Counted from the first letter of the stretch, positions 9,047-17,950 are shown. The stretch is 64,000 nucleotides of DNA from Candidatus Zhuqueibacterota bacterium (GCA_029262055.1 JAJDAD010000024.1:1-64000); one strand, 5' to 3'. Notes: a model not told the origin generated them from the sequence alone. Translations and numbers: made by a program.

Positions 9047-10093
9047 TCAGCTCCAAATAAAACCAATCCGCCGGGTCAGCGCATCACCCATAAAGCCAAC
9101 CAGCGGAATTATCCGGCCGTATTGCATGCGCGTTGGACCAACGACACCTAGCATGCCGGTAACATTCCCAACACGGTACGGAGACGTAACGACACTGCAT
9201 CCCCGGAAAACACTTTCTGCGTTCTCCTGACCAATGCTGACAGAAACCTCTGCCGGCAACTCTCGATCAAACTGGTGGACAAAACTCTCCCTGCTATCAA
9301 GCAGGTCCAGCATCCGGGCAACGTCCGCGGGAGCGGAAAACTCCGGCTTTGAAACGAAGTTGCTCGCACCGCCCAGGTAAACACTCTCGGCACAGTCGAA
9401 ATTAAACAGTTTTTCAGACGACTCCAAAACCAGGCGAATCAAACTGTTGCTTTCTACGGTCACATCTGCCAACCGGCTATCGATCTGCTCTTTCACCTCT
9501 CTCAATGAAAGGCCGCACAGCCGCTCATTAATAAGCCGGCTCGCATCGCTCAACTGTTCGTCGGAGACGTCGGAGGCGATTTCCATTGTAATCGTCCGCA
9601 CCAAGCCCGATTGAATCGATATCACAGCCAGAACACGACTCCCCGAAACGGAAACCAGTTCCATTTTTTGGAAAACGCCCTGATTGAACCTAGGCTCAAG
9701 CACGACACCCAACTGACTGGATATCTTCCCCAAAACCCTGGAGGCTGCGCCCAATATCTCATTTATCTCAGAAAACTTCTCGTCAAGGTTTTCCAGAATC
9801 TTGTCCCGGTCACGCTTGCGCGGCATCTGAAGTGACATCAGAGAGTCAACAAAAAATCGGTAGCCCTTGTCTGTTGGAATCCTGCCTGCCGAAACATGCG
9901 GCTGACACAAATAGCCCAACTCTTCAAGGTCATTCATGACATTGCGAATTGTAGCTGGACTTATCCCCAACCCAAAGGCCTTTGCGAGGTTACGCGATCC
10001 CACGGGAACAGCCGTCTTGACATAGCTCTCCACGACGCAACTCAGGATCATGCTCTCGCGATCGGCGAGTGCCGTGTCTGTCATTTTTCTCAT
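9047..10093 (-). CDS. hrcA: heat-inducible transcription repressor HrcA
   Basis: HrcA represses class I heat-shock operons by binding CIRCE elements. The 348-residue protein has the N-terminal winged-helix domain (about residues 1-80; SPATIRNVMNDLEELGYL is the recognition region) followed by the GAF-like dimer domain. It ends with the family segment GMLGVVGPTRMQYGRIIPLV. It is first in the hrcA-grpE-dnaJ cluster. No canonical CIRCE inverted repeat was found upstream, so autoregulation through CIRCE is not supported here. Confidence 0.95.
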   Translation of the reverse strand: MRKMTDTALADRESMILSCVVESYVKTAVPVGSRNLAKAFGLGISPATIRNVMNDLEELGYLCQPHVSAGRIPTDKGYRFFVDSLMSLQMPRKRDRDKILENLDEKFSEINEILGAASRVLGKISSQLGVVLEPRFNQGVFQKMELVSVSGSRVLAVISIQSGLVRTITMEIASDVSDEQLSDASRLINERLCGLSLREVKEQIDSRLADVTVESNSLIRLVLESSEKLFNFDCAESVYLGGASNFVSKPEFSAPADVARMLDLLDSRESFVHQFDRELPAEVSVSIGQENAESVFRGCSVVTSPYRVGNVTGMLGVVGPTRMQYGRIIPLVGFMGDALTRRIGFIWS

Positions 10094-10148
10094 TTACAGC
10101 TAAACCGTTGTCCCCACGACCGGTTTGGTCGCGTATTAAAATGCTCTT

Positions 10149-10177
10149 AACTTAGTAATTTCTCTGTCGTTTGTCAA
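10149..10177 (-). promoter_or_regulatory. sigma-70-type promoter of the hrcA operon
   Basis: Read on the minus strand: TTGACA (10177-10172), a 17-base spacer, then TAAGTT (10154-10149). The -35 is a perfect consensus hexamer with ideal spacing. It lies about 55 bases upstream of the hrcA start and downstream of the ftsX stop. It probably drives hrcA-grpE-dnaJ and, by readthrough, the comEA/pilMN/rsmD/coaD/pta genes, because the gaps between them are short. Confidence 0.65.
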
Positions 10178-10214
10178 GAGAAAACTCTGCCGCTCAAATG
10201 GCCCAAACAGGCGC

Positions 10215-11084
10215 CTAAAGAAACCGGCGCACAGCCGTCAGGCTGCCTGAAAAGCCCAGCAAGATTCCCAGGACCACGACCAAACCGTAGACTCCGGCGC
10301 CGACCGCGACGATGTCCGGGAGTTCGACCGCCGCAAGCTCTGTGAGCAGAAACAAAAGGACTGCGGCCGCGATCCCCCCGAGGAACCCTTGCAGAAAGCC
10401 CTGAATGAACATCGGCGCCTGAACAAACATCGGGGTCGCACCCACCAGCTTCATCGTTGTTATCAGCCTTTCCCTAGACAGAATAATGAGCCGGACGTTG
10501 TTAGAGACCAACAACAACGCGCCGACACACAAGACCACCCCAATGACAATATCAATCGCCACAATGACCTGCAGGCGGCTCTCCAGGAGCGGCAGGAGAT
10601 TCTTTTCATATTTGATGTCCAGCTCCTCGATCCCGTCAATCGCCTCCAGCTGCTGTACGATTTCCGCCACACCACCGGAAGACAGAAACTCCGCAACAGG
10701 GTGCAACCGGAAAGATGCCGGCAGCGGATTGAAGCCGAGAACTTCTAAATAATCAACATTTAAGCGCTCGGAGTGCTCCCGGAATTCCGCAACAGCCATC
10801 TCTTTGGAGACGTAGTCGACTGACCCAATACTCTGGAGGGCCAGTATATGCTCCCGGATCCGCCGCGTCTTGTCTTCATCAAACGAATCGTCGAGAAAGA
10901 CCGTCACCTCAAGCCGCTTCTTAAGGTTCTCGGCAAACTCGTTCAAGTTCAATGTTACGATCAAAAACAAACCGATGAGCACCAGCGATACGGTGATGGT
11001 AACGATCGCCATGAGCGCAGAGCCGCGTGAACGTAGCAGGCCGACAAACCCCTCTTTAAGCAAAAACAAAAGACTCGGCATCAT
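10215..11084 (-). CDS. ftsX: cell division ABC transporter permease FtsX
   Basis: A 289-residue permease with the FtsX layout. One N-terminal membrane helix (about residues 22-45) precedes a large extracytoplasmic domain (SIGSVDYVSKEMAVAEFREHS region), and three C-terminal helices follow, with the cluster VGATPMFVQAPMFIQGFLQG. With FtsE it signals to cell-wall hydrolases at the division site. The start overlaps the ftsE stop by 4 bases (ATGA). Confidence 0.92.
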   Translation of the reverse strand: MMPSLLFLLKEGFVGLLRSRGSALMAIVTITVSLVLIGLFLIVTLNLNEFAENLKKRLEVTVFLDDSFDEDKTRRIREHILALQSIGSVDYVSKEMAVAEFREHSERLNVDYLEVLGFNPLPASFRLHPVAEFLSSGGVAEIVQQLEAIDGIEELDIKYEKNLLPLLESRLQVIVAIDIVIGVVLCVGALLLVSNNVRLIILSRERLITTMKLVGATPMFVQAPMFIQGFLQGFLGGIAAAVLLFLLTELAAVELPDIVAVGAGVYGLVVVLGILLGFSGSLTAVRRFL

Positions 11085-11743
11085 GGAAGGGTCCTGCCGT
11101 TTTTGATGGAAACGACGCGCTTGCTGGAATAGTTGACCAACTCGTAGTTGTGCGTAGCCATTAAAACAGCGGTGCCGCGCGCGTTAGCCCTGTCAAGAAT
11201 ATTGAGAATTTCGACACTCGTTTTGGGATCCAGGTTGGCCGTAGGCTCATCGGCCAGGAGGATCAGCGGATCGTTGACAATTGCTCTGGCAATAGCAGCC
11301 CGCTGCTGCTCTCCGCCCGAAAGATCGCTCGCCATTTTGCGGCTTTTGTGGCTCAGCCCCACTTCCGCAAGTGCGCGCAACGTCTTCTTCTTAATGTCGC
11401 GCGGGCGGGCGCCAGTTACCCTCAGGACAAATGCAACATTCTCAAAAATATTGCGATCTTCGAACAGCCTGAAGTCCTGAAAAATGATCCCCAGCTTGCG
11501 GCGCACAAAGGGGATCTCGCGCCTCGAAATTTCGCTTGAATTGGCGCCATCCACCACAACATAGCCGGCATCCGGCAACTCTTCCATGTAGATCAGTTTG
11601 AGGACCGTGCTTTTTCCCGCCCCGGTGGAACCAACTAGATAAACGAACTCGCCGCCAGCAACCTCCAGGTTCACGTGGTCCAGGCCGTCTCCGCCGGGGT
11701 ATTTCATCCGGGCATTACGGATTTTGATCATTCCGTTCTTCAT
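11081..11743 (-). CDS. ftsE: cell division ATP-binding protein FtsE
   Basis: A 220-residue ABC ATPase: Walker A GSTGAGKST at residues 38-46, Q-loop FQDFRL, signature LSGGEQQR, Walker B LILLADEPT and the switch histidine in ATHNYELV. It is the ATPase partner of FtsX, coupling divisome assembly to peptidoglycan hydrolysis. The ATG overlaps the stop of the upstream methyltransferase by 4 bases, so the three genes form one transcription unit. An in-frame ATG four codons later is an alternative start. Confidence 0.93.
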   Translation of the reverse strand: MKNGMIKIRNARMKYPGGDGLDHVNLEVAGGEFVYLVGSTGAGKSTVLKLIYMEELPDAGYVVVDGANSSEISRREIPFVRRKLGIIFQDFRLFEDRNIFENVAFVLRVTGARPRDIKKKTLRALAEVGLSHKSRKMASDLSGGEQQRAAIARAIVNDPLILLADEPTANLDPKTSVEILNILDRANARGTAVLMATHNYELVNYSSKRVVSIKNGRTLP

Positions 11744-12513
11744 ACTCGTTGCAATAGAAAGTGCACTCTGTCGGACCTCTCCGTGCCGTCCCTGAGTGTA
11801 AAGCCGTCAAAAACCCCCCTGACTTCAAATAAAGATGACGGTATTGTGCTTATCACCTCATCAATGGCATATATTCGCTGCTCGTGTAGCTCGCGGAACG
11901 TTCTGCTCGCAGGGGCCCGCTGCCAAAGCAGGAACTCGTTCACCTGGATTCGTTCCCTGCTCTTGTAGTAAGACTGACGGATATATTTGTATTCCGGTGT
12001 TTCGTCCTTACAATAGTAATTTTGAAAGTTCCTTTTCGAGTTGTGCCGGGTACTCAGATCGAAAATAAAGACGCCACCTTTGCGCAAAGCCATGGCGGCA
12101 TTGTCAAAAACAGGGCGAACCCGGTCCAGACTTTGGCAGTAATTCAGACTGTCATAAGTGCACAGAACAGCATCGACCAACGTGGCGCAGCTAAATTCTT
12201 GCATGGCTCCTACCCAAACCTGAGGCACAAGCCCCCCGGCGGCCACCTTTGCCCGGGCCAGGCGAACCATATCGACAGAGGAATCGAAGCCACACACGGA
12301 ATACCCGCGAGCGACTAGCTCCAAAAACATGTTGCCCGTACCACACGATATATCAACAACCTCCTCGACTGCAAGGCCGGCTTTCCCGAAAAGGCGCTCA
12401 AGGTAGTCAGCCCATTCGCAATAGTTGACATGGCGCATAAGGTGATCGTAAATGTGCGCAAGCCGGGAATAGGGTTTAACTGCGACACCCGTCGCTGACC
12501 AATCTCTGAGCAA
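11740..12513 (-). CDS. class I SAM-dependent methyltransferase
   Basis: A 257-residue protein with a Rossmann methyltransferase domain. Motif I reads VVDISCGTGNMFLELVARGY (about residues 57-76), the acidic residue after the second strand is in CGFDSSVDMVRLA, and VDAVLCTYDSLNYC matches motif IV. The C-terminus resembles small-molecule methyltransferases with a DUF1698-like cap, but the substrate cannot be told. The annotated start is TTG with a weak ribosome site, and a slightly later start is possible. It is coupled to ftsE. Confidence 0.8.
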   Translation of the reverse strand: MLRDWSATGVAVKPYSRLAHIYDHLMRHVNYCEWADYLERLFGKAGLAVEEVVDISCGTGNMFLELVARGYSVCGFDSSVDMVRLARAKVAAGGLVPQVWVGAMQEFSCATLVDAVLCTYDSLNYCQSLDRVRPVFDNAAMALRKGGVFIFDLSTRHNSKRNFQNYYCKDETPEYKYIRQSYYKSRERIQVNEFLLWQRAPASRTFRELHEQRIYAIDEVISTIPSSLFEVRGVFDGFTLRDGTERSDRVHFLLQRV

Positions 12514-12544
12514 TGTCTCTTGTCTTTTTTAAACCGTTCAGCGG

Positions 12545-13378
12545 CTATTTTGTGGCAAACAGAAAGCTGCGCACGCCTTCGGGTACCAGCTTAACAAAAA
12601 AATCATTCAGGCCGAGATTACAGGAGCACCTGTAGATAAACAGGCTCGCCTTCTCCAGGCACAGTGCATTCAAACGTCCGACCTTATCGCTTTTGAACGT
12701 TACTTTGTTGAGCTTGTCAAACACGTGATAAAACAGGACCGGGCCCCTGGTCGCGTACTTAACCTCCTTCTCAAATGTCCCCACATTAGCAGACCGGAAC
12801 CCGGCAGCCAGGGCCAGCTCCCGCAATTCTTCGGGCCGAAACGCCGTGTGATAATAGTCTGTGCCGCGAACGCCATTGATACCATACTCAGACATCGCAC
12901 CGACCGAAACCCACGACGGGCGGTTTTTCCGGTAGTTCGGGGTGGTTACCAGCAGCTTTCCCCCCGGCCTCAGTACCGCATGGCATTCGCTCAGAACCTT
13001 ATCTGGCTCCAAGACATGTTCAATCATTTCCGAACATAGAATCGCGTCAACGGATTCACGCTTGAGGAAACCTACATTCTGAGCGTCTCCCTGCACAAAG
13101 GGTATGGCTGGATAGCGGCTTCGGGCAATGCCAAGCACGCGCTTTGAAATATCTACCCCGATCACGGTCCCGTTTGAATAAAGGGCGGAATATGCTCCCC
13201 GATTACACCCCAGGTCCAGAAGTGTTCCACTAAAATTCTGCAACTTGGCAACAACGAATCTCTTACGCACCAGCCCTCGCAGGCTTTGATATACGAGCTC
13301 CTCTTCTGGGTAATTCTCGGCGACAGATTCATAAAACTCTCGAAAACTCTCTGTTGCGCCAGTAGATCTGGTGGTCAA
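12545..13378 (-). CDS. class I SAM-dependent methyltransferase (Methyltransf_11 type)
   Basis: A 277-residue protein with motif I LLDLGCNRGAYSALYSNG (about residues 52-69), an acidic post-II residue in VIGVDISKRVL, and motif IV CSEMIEHVLEPDKVL. The pattern 'L-C-S-E-M-I-E-H' followed by 'L-R-P-G-G' is typical of ubiquinone/UbiE-type and many lipid or sugar methyltransferases. The substrate is unknown. The start codon is TTG at 13378. It lies 31 bases upstream of the other methyltransferase and probably begins the ftsE-ftsX unit. Confidence 0.78.
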   Translation of the reverse strand: MTTRSTGATESFREFYESVAENYPEEELVYQSLRGLVRKRFVVAKLQNFSGTLLDLGCNRGAYSALYSNGTVIGVDISKRVLGIARSRYPAIPFVQGDAQNVGFLKRESVDAILCSEMIEHVLEPDKVLSECHAVLRPGGKLLVTTPNYRKNRPSWVSVGAMSEYGINGVRGTDYYHTAFRPEELRELALAAGFRSANVGTFEKEVKYATRGPVLFYHVFDKLNKVTFKSDKVGRLNALCLEKASLFIYRCSCNLGLNDFFVKLVPEGVRSFLFATK

Positions 13379-13451
13379 AGCTATGATCCTGGGTACAGTG
13401 CCTTACGGAAGTGTGAGGGAAACGGTGTATCTCATTTCAGGAGGAAAAGCC

Positions 13452-13486
13452 GGACTGTCCTCGCTTAAGCCAAGCGGGGACAGTCC
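13452..13486 (-). terminator. long-stem terminator after the secreted TPR gene
   Basis: A 15-bp stem with a single G-T pair (13452-13466 with 13472-13486) and a 5-base loop lies 45 bases beyond the TPR gene stop. On the minus strand the hairpin is followed by GGCTTTTCC, a short T run. It separates this gene from the methyltransferase-ftsEX unit. The T run is short, so efficiency is uncertain. Confidence 0.5.
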
Positions 13487-13530
13487 TCTCAAAGTCTTCA
13501 CTATATCGGCGTGCCGGTACTACTGTGGGA

Positions 13531-14952
13531 TCACTTGATCACCATCAAAGCGTCGACCCGGCCGTCTGCGACATAAACATTCAACGGTTCGGGGATTGCG
13601 AGCTTTCCAGCGGCTTTGCTGCGTTCCCTGTATACCCACTCTTCAATATTACCAAACTGTTCCGACTCAAGCGCCTTAACCCTGTCCGGCTCTCCCAGGA
13701 TGGTCTTCAACGCATCCGACGGCATTCCAACGACCACCTTCTCTCCCATTGCGCTTCGTTCGAGTTCTCCTTTGGAAAAGGCGTATCCGGCAAGAGAGAT
13801 CTTGTTCAACTGCCCGGCTATTCGGCCTAGAGTCATCCAGGTGTTCTCGTCGTCCGGGTTCATCTTAATGGACTTCTCAAGAAAGGGAAATGCCGCCTCA
13901 AAATCTGCCAAATAAGACTTGTCCTCAGAGTCCTCGGGTATCGCTTCCCTGGCTGAAACCCCCCTGTTGAGGTAGGCAGCGCCCAGGTTGTAATTAATAT
14001 CCGGGGACTCGGGGTCTAGCTCGTATGCCTTTTCAAGCTGTGTCACTGCGCCGTCATAGTCCTGGACTTCGAGCAGGATGGTTCCGTAATTATAACGGAA
14101 CTGAAAGTTATCCGGGTTCGCGAGGATGGCTTCCTGGTAGATCTTCTTCGCCCCATCAAAGTCTTTGGTACGAACGTAGATTCTGGATAGAACGTCCGCA
14201 ACCGAAGTCGTGCGCTCGCCCTCTTCCCAGAGTTGCTCCAGCAGCCCCAGGGCCTCCTCGTCTCTGCTGTTGTTGGAATAAACCTGGGCGAGCATTAGCC
14301 GGGTTTCCTTGTCATTCGGAGCGATCTCAACGGCCTTTCGCAGAGGTTCGATGCTTTCCTCCGAACGCCCTGCATTCAGCAGAGCGGCAGCCCAATTCCG
14401 GTATGCAAGGGTACTATCGGGCATTATTGTAGCAGCGGTCTTAAAGCCGTCTATCGCCAACCCGAAGCTCTTGTCTCTCGAGGAGTCGTCGGTGGCGTTT
14501 ACAGCATTGTTGAATTGCTTTACCGCGGAATTAAAGGCGTTGCCCCAAACCACTTTCAGGATCATGTCGACGCCAAAGGCGGAGTGGAATTGTGTCCCGC
14601 TATCCTTGCCGATTTTTATCCCTTTGTCATGAAACTTCGACTTCAGCTCAACGGCGCGGTTGAATGCATCCATCATGTCGTCGTACTTTTTCTGACGCGC
14701 GTAGACATAGCCCAGCAAGTACCACGCATCTTCATTCTTATCATTGACCGTGTTTATCTCTTTCATGAGGACGGACAGCGCCTGGTCCAAGTTGTTTTGT
14801 TGAATATAGAGCTTTGCGCCACTAACGTTAGGTCCACCGCCTGCAAGCAAAGCAGGAACGCCGCATGTCAGCGCTACCAGTAAGGTTAACATCATCATTT
14901 TTCCGAGCCAACATTGGCTTGGCATTCGTTCAATCTTGAAGCGAGCCCTCAT
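13531..14952 (-). CDS. exported TPR-repeat protein
   Basis: A 473-residue protein with an N-terminal basic region and hydrophobic stretch (MMMLTLLVALTCGVPALLAG, about residues 20-40) that acts as a signal peptide. The rest is dominated by tetratricopeptide repeats (for example AWYLLGYVYARQKKYDDMMD, FRYNYGTILLEVQDYDGAVT, INYNLGAAYLNRGV). A small C-terminal domain (EEWVYRERSKAAGKLAIPEP) resembles an SmpA/BamE-like tail. It could be a periplasmic scaffold. The start is supported by a strong AGGAGG 5 bases upstream. A weak TTGACT-17-TTATTT promoter-like pair lies about 30-60 bases upstream of the start. Confidence 0.78.
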   Translation of the reverse strand: MRARFKIERMPSQCWLGKMMMLTLLVALTCGVPALLAGGGPNVSGAKLYIQQNNLDQALSVLMKEINTVNDKNEDAWYLLGYVYARQKKYDDMMDAFNRAVELKSKFHDKGIKIGKDSGTQFHSAFGVDMILKVVWGNAFNSAVKQFNNAVNATDDSSRDKSFGLAIDGFKTAATIMPDSTLAYRNWAAALLNAGRSEESIEPLRKAVEIAPNDKETRLMLAQVYSNNSRDEEALGLLEQLWEEGERTTSVADVLSRIYVRTKDFDGAKKIYQEAILANPDNFQFRYNYGTILLEVQDYDGAVTQLEKAYELDPESPDINYNLGAAYLNRGVSAREAIPEDSEDKSYLADFEAAFPFLEKSIKMNPDDENTWMTLGRIAGQLNKISLAGYAFSKGELERSAMGEKVVVGMPSDALKTILGEPDRVKALESEQFGNIEEWVYRERSKAAGKLAIPEPLNVYVADGRVDALMVIK

Positions 14953-15135
14953 AGTTCCTCCTAGTGTTCTTTTGGCTTAAAACTTGATAAATAACAAAGA
15001 AAGTTGGGCAAAGTCAACAGAAATGAACCTGCACGCGACTCCCCCCAACCCGTGGCATTCGCTGACTCGCTGCCAACAATGTAATATTCAACGACGCCCC
15101 CAACGGGAAAGTTCTCCAGCCTACAAGAAATACTC

Positions 15136-16146
15136 TCAGCCAGCCGGGAAGTGGTCAAACCCCTTTCGGGGAAGTTCCTGCCAGGTTTCAGCATCCTGAT
15201 ATAGCCTTACTCCTGTGGCGCCGCCAGAGATCTCGCCTATTTTGGATACCCGCAAGCCAAACTCCGCCGCCGCCTGTGACACGATCGCCGGTGCGCTCTC
15301 GCTCGGGGCCGTAAACAATAGCTCAAAATCTTCGCCGCCGAACATGACGTAGTCGAAAGCGTCCTCTCCCAACAGCTTCGCCACTTCAGTCGTCTGCCGG
15401 TCCGGGAGCAAAGATGGGCGATAAACCCTGGCTCCTACTCCGCTTTGATGGCAGATGTGATGTATCTCCGATGCCAGCCCGTCGCTGAGGTCGATCATTG
15501 CGTGCAGTTCGAAGTTTGCAGTCAGAAATCGCACGAAGTCGACTCTCGGCTGTGGCGTTCGGTGGCTTGCCACCACGCCTTCGTACCGCTCAGCCGTTTC
15601 AGGCCTGCTCGTCAGGATCCGCAGTCCGGCATGCGACCGCCCGGGGGTTCCGGTAACCAGAATGGCATCCTCATCGTGAGCATTTGACCTCAGCTTGAGG
15701 TGCCGAGCCGCAACTTCGCCCATGACGGAAATAGAAATAAACAGGCCGCCCGTTGACGCCACGATGTCCCCGCCGACAATTTCGGTACCGACCAGCGCGG
15801 CCAGGGCGGCGCTGCCCCGATAAAACGCCTCGACATCTTCACTGTTCATCGCTTGCGGAAGCGCCAGGGAAAAGACGGCACAGGTCGGAACTCCCCCCAT
15901 GGCGGCAATATCACTAACCGTAGCCGCCAGAACGCGCCAGCCCAATTGATAAAAACTAAAGTAGGCCAGATCAAAATGAACGCCTTCGACAAAAGCATCC
16001 GTCGAAAGCAGGGTCAGATGATCGCTGTTGCTCCTGATGACGGCGGCGTCATCGCCGATGCCCACGACGGCGTTTCCCGCCGCTCCGGAAACCGTCTCCG
16101 CAATTTTGTCGATCAGTCCAAACTCACCAATGTCCGATACTTTCAT
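15136..16146 (-). CDS. thiL: thiamine-monophosphate kinase
   Basis: ThiL phosphorylates thiamine monophosphate to thiamine diphosphate, the last step of cofactor synthesis. The 336-residue protein has the PurM/ThiL fold signatures: GIGDDAAVI at about residue 31-39, LLSTDAFVEGVHFDLAYFS, TVSDIAAMGGVPTCAVFSLAL, VTGTPGRSHAGL, MIDLSDGLASEIHHIC and FGGEDFELLFTA. It begins 2 bases after the YjbQ-type gene, and both act on thiamine monophosphate. The pairing is functionally coherent with the TPP-riboswitch-controlled thiC at 61.7 kb. Confidence 0.95.
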   Translation of the reverse strand: MKVSDIGEFGLIDKIAETVSGAAGNAVVGIGDDAAVIRSNSDHLTLLSTDAFVEGVHFDLAYFSFYQLGWRVLAATVSDIAAMGGVPTCAVFSLALPQAMNSEDVEAFYRGSAALAALVGTEIVGGDIVASTGGLFISISVMGEVAARHLKLRSNAHDEDAILVTGTPGRSHAGLRILTSRPETAERYEGVVASHRTPQPRVDFVRFLTANFELHAMIDLSDGLASEIHHICHQSGVGARVYRPSLLPDRQTTEVAKLLGEDAFDYVMFGGEDFELLFTAPSESAPAIVSQAAAEFGLRVSKIGEISGGATGVRLYQDAETWQELPRKGFDHFPAG

Positions 16147-16148
16147 TT

Positions 16149-16541
16149 TCAGTCCAGGCGGGCGAAGACCTTGCGCGTTCTTGGTCCGTCAAATTCACAA
16201 AAGAAAATCGCCTGCCAGGTGCCGAGCACCAGCCGGCCGTTTTCAACCAAAACCGTAATGGATGAACCCATCATACTGGCCTTTATGTGCGCGGCGGAAT
16301 TGCCCTCGGCATGCAGGTAGCCATCTTCGAAAGGAACGATCTTGTTGAGTTCCTTCAACATATCGTGGACGACGTCCGGGTCGGCGCCTTCGTTGATGGT
16401 AATCCCTGCTGTAGTATGCGGAACAAAAACCAAACACCGGCCTGAGTCGAAGCCCTGTTCTTCGATGAGCTCCTGCACCCTCTCGGTTAGCCGGACAAAC
16501 TCAGTTTGTCTGCCGGTTTTGACCGTTATTTCATGAATCAT
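16149..16541 (-). CDS. YjbQ family protein, probable secondary thiamine-phosphate synthase
   Basis: A 130-residue member of the YjbQ/UPF0047 family (COG0432). Conserved segments are VFVPHTTAGITINEGADPDV, the histidine in GYLHAEGNSAAHIKASMMG, and GTWQAIFFCEFDGPR near the end. Some family members can replace ThiE weakly, joining the pyrimidine and thiazole precursors to thiamine monophosphate. Adjacency to thiL supports such a role but does not prove it. The start is ATG at 16541, because GGAGGT lies 5 bases upstream; the longer frame to 16565 has no ribosome site. Confidence 0.85.
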   Translation of the reverse strand: MIHEITVKTGRQTEFVRLTERVQELIEEQGFDSGRCLVFVPHTTAGITINEGADPDVVHDMLKELNKIVPFEDGYLHAEGNSAAHIKASMMGSSITVLVENGRLVLGTWQAIFFCEFDGPRTRKVFARLD

Positions 16542-16587
16542 TTCTACCTCCGGTTTTGCGAGCAAGGACTGCTGTGAGGGCTGTAGC

Positions 16588-16618
16588 GGCAGTGGCAGGA
16601 TGGAGCGTTGCCACTGCC
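16588..16618. repeat. intergenic hairpin without T run
   Basis: A perfect 10-bp inverted repeat (GGCAGTGGCA / TGCCACTGCC) with an 11-base loop between the YjbQ gene and the gene ending at 16633. No T run follows on either strand, so it is not a standard terminator. It could be an RNA processing or stability element between the two parts of the gene train. Confidence 0.5.
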
Positions 16619-16632
16619 AGGCGCTGAAGAGC

Positions 16633-17913
16633 TCAGGTCTTGCGCTTCTTCTTTTTTGCGGCAGGAAACAAGATGTTGTTCAGAATCAGCCGGTATCCCG
16701 GGGAGTTTTTGTGTAGCGAAAGCTGGGTTGGCGGATCATAAACGAAATGCTGATAGTCTTCGGGATCGTGGCCACCGTAAAAGGTGAACGTGCCGCGGCC
16801 AAAGTTGCCATGAATATATTTGACTTCTTCTGTGCCTTCGACCTCGCCCAGGATTGTAACCGACTTCTTGATCAAGCTGCGGCGAAACGCGGTAAGTTGC
16901 CCCATGAACCCGTGTACGACTGAGACATGGTTTTGCGTTAGCATGGTCGGCACGGGATCGTATTTTGCGGAAAACTCAAACAGCGTGAAGTAATCCGCCT
17001 CGGCGCTGCGCACGCGTGGCATGTTGCTCGCGGGATAATCAATGTCGGAGTGCTCATAGACCATCGGATTTTGTTCCGGCGTAAACCCCTCGAAGGCAAA
17101 TGATCGCGAATAGTCGAGCCGCGACTGGCTGTCAGCGTCCGGCGGGTCGCCGTCAAAAACTGCCGCAACAATATCTGTTCCGGCCGCGGCAAGCGCGATG
17201 TCAAAAGTGTCGGTAGCCGAACACATGGCAAACAAAAAGCCACCCTTGGCGACATATTCCTGGATCAGGCCGACCAGCGTCTTCTTCTCGCTGGAAACCT
17301 TAGAAAAGCCGTTTCGTTGCGCAACTTCATCATTTTGCCGCACTTGTTCGATGTACCACGGTGCGCTCCTGAAGTTAGCATAAAACTTACCGTATTGGCC
17401 TGTAAAGTCCTCGTGGTGTAAGTGCAGCCAATCATATTTTTCAAGAGCGCCGCGCAGAACCTCGTCGTCCCAAAGCGTTTCGTACGGTATCTCCGCGTAA
17501 CTCAGTGCCAGGGTCACCGCATCGTCCCAGACCTGCTTGTTTGGCGGGGTATAAATAGCGACCCTCGGCGCCTTTTCCAGCAGAACAACATCCATGTTTC
17601 CCTGTTCTACATCCGCGTATATTTGCGTCGTCGCAGCAGCGTCGATGTTGGTAAAGGAAACTCCGCGAAGCCGCAGCTCGCGCTCGATGGCAGGGTAGTA
17701 CTCCAGCATAAAGGCGCCGCCGCGATAGTTCAGTAACCACTCAACGTTGATAGACCTCTCCAGAGCCCAGAACGCAACTCCGTACGCCTTTAGGTGGTCC
17801 GTTTGCTTCAGGTCCATGTTGATGATTATTCTTTGTGCAGCCCCGGGCAGGGGCAGCAGCAGAATGAGGAGGCACCCCCAAAACAGAGTCGCAACCTTGC
17901 TGACCTTGTTCAA
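16633..17913 (-). CDS. secreted protein of the family labelled 'asparagine synthetase B' in databases
   Basis: A 426-residue protein with a clear signal peptide (VATLFWGCLLILLLPLPGAAQ). The body reads like a glutamine-amidotransferase-I/ThuA-type fold, with HLHHEDFTGQYGKF, the nucleophile-elbow-like GGFLFAMCSATDTFD and a later HGNFGRGTFTFYGGHDPED. Relatives from uncultured phyla are commonly labelled asparagine synthetase B. However, there is no N-terminal catalytic Cys2 and no SGG-DS ATP-binding loop, so that enzymatic name is not supported. It lies 37 bases after a TPR gene and belongs to the DUF4175/DUF4159 envelope train. The function is unknown. Confidence 0.65.
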   Translation of the reverse strand: MNKVSKVATLFWGCLLILLLPLPGAAQRIIINMDLKQTDHLKAYGVAFWALERSINVEWLLNYRGGAFMLEYYPAIERELRLRGVSFTNIDAAATTQIYADVEQGNMDVVLLEKAPRVAIYTPPNKQVWDDAVTLALSYAEIPYETLWDDEVLRGALEKYDWLHLHHEDFTGQYGKFYANFRSAPWYIEQVRQNDEVAQRNGFSKVSSEKKTLVGLIQEYVAKGGFLFAMCSATDTFDIALAAAGTDIVAAVFDGDPPDADSQSRLDYSRSFAFEGFTPEQNPMVYEHSDIDYPASNMPRVRSAEADYFTLFEFSAKYDPVPTMLTQNHVSVVHGFMGQLTAFRRSLIKKSVTILGEVEGTEEVKYIHGNFGRGTFTFYGGHDPEDYQHFVYDPPTQLSLHKNSPGYRLILNNILFPAAKKKKRKT

Positions 17914-17950
17914 ACTATCTCCTTGGCTTCAGGTTTTGGCCGAATAACGA

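Noticed and set aside
10215-10260. Possible terminator at the ftsX end
   Set aside because: A GCGCC/GGCGC pair exists, but no T run follows on the minus strand.
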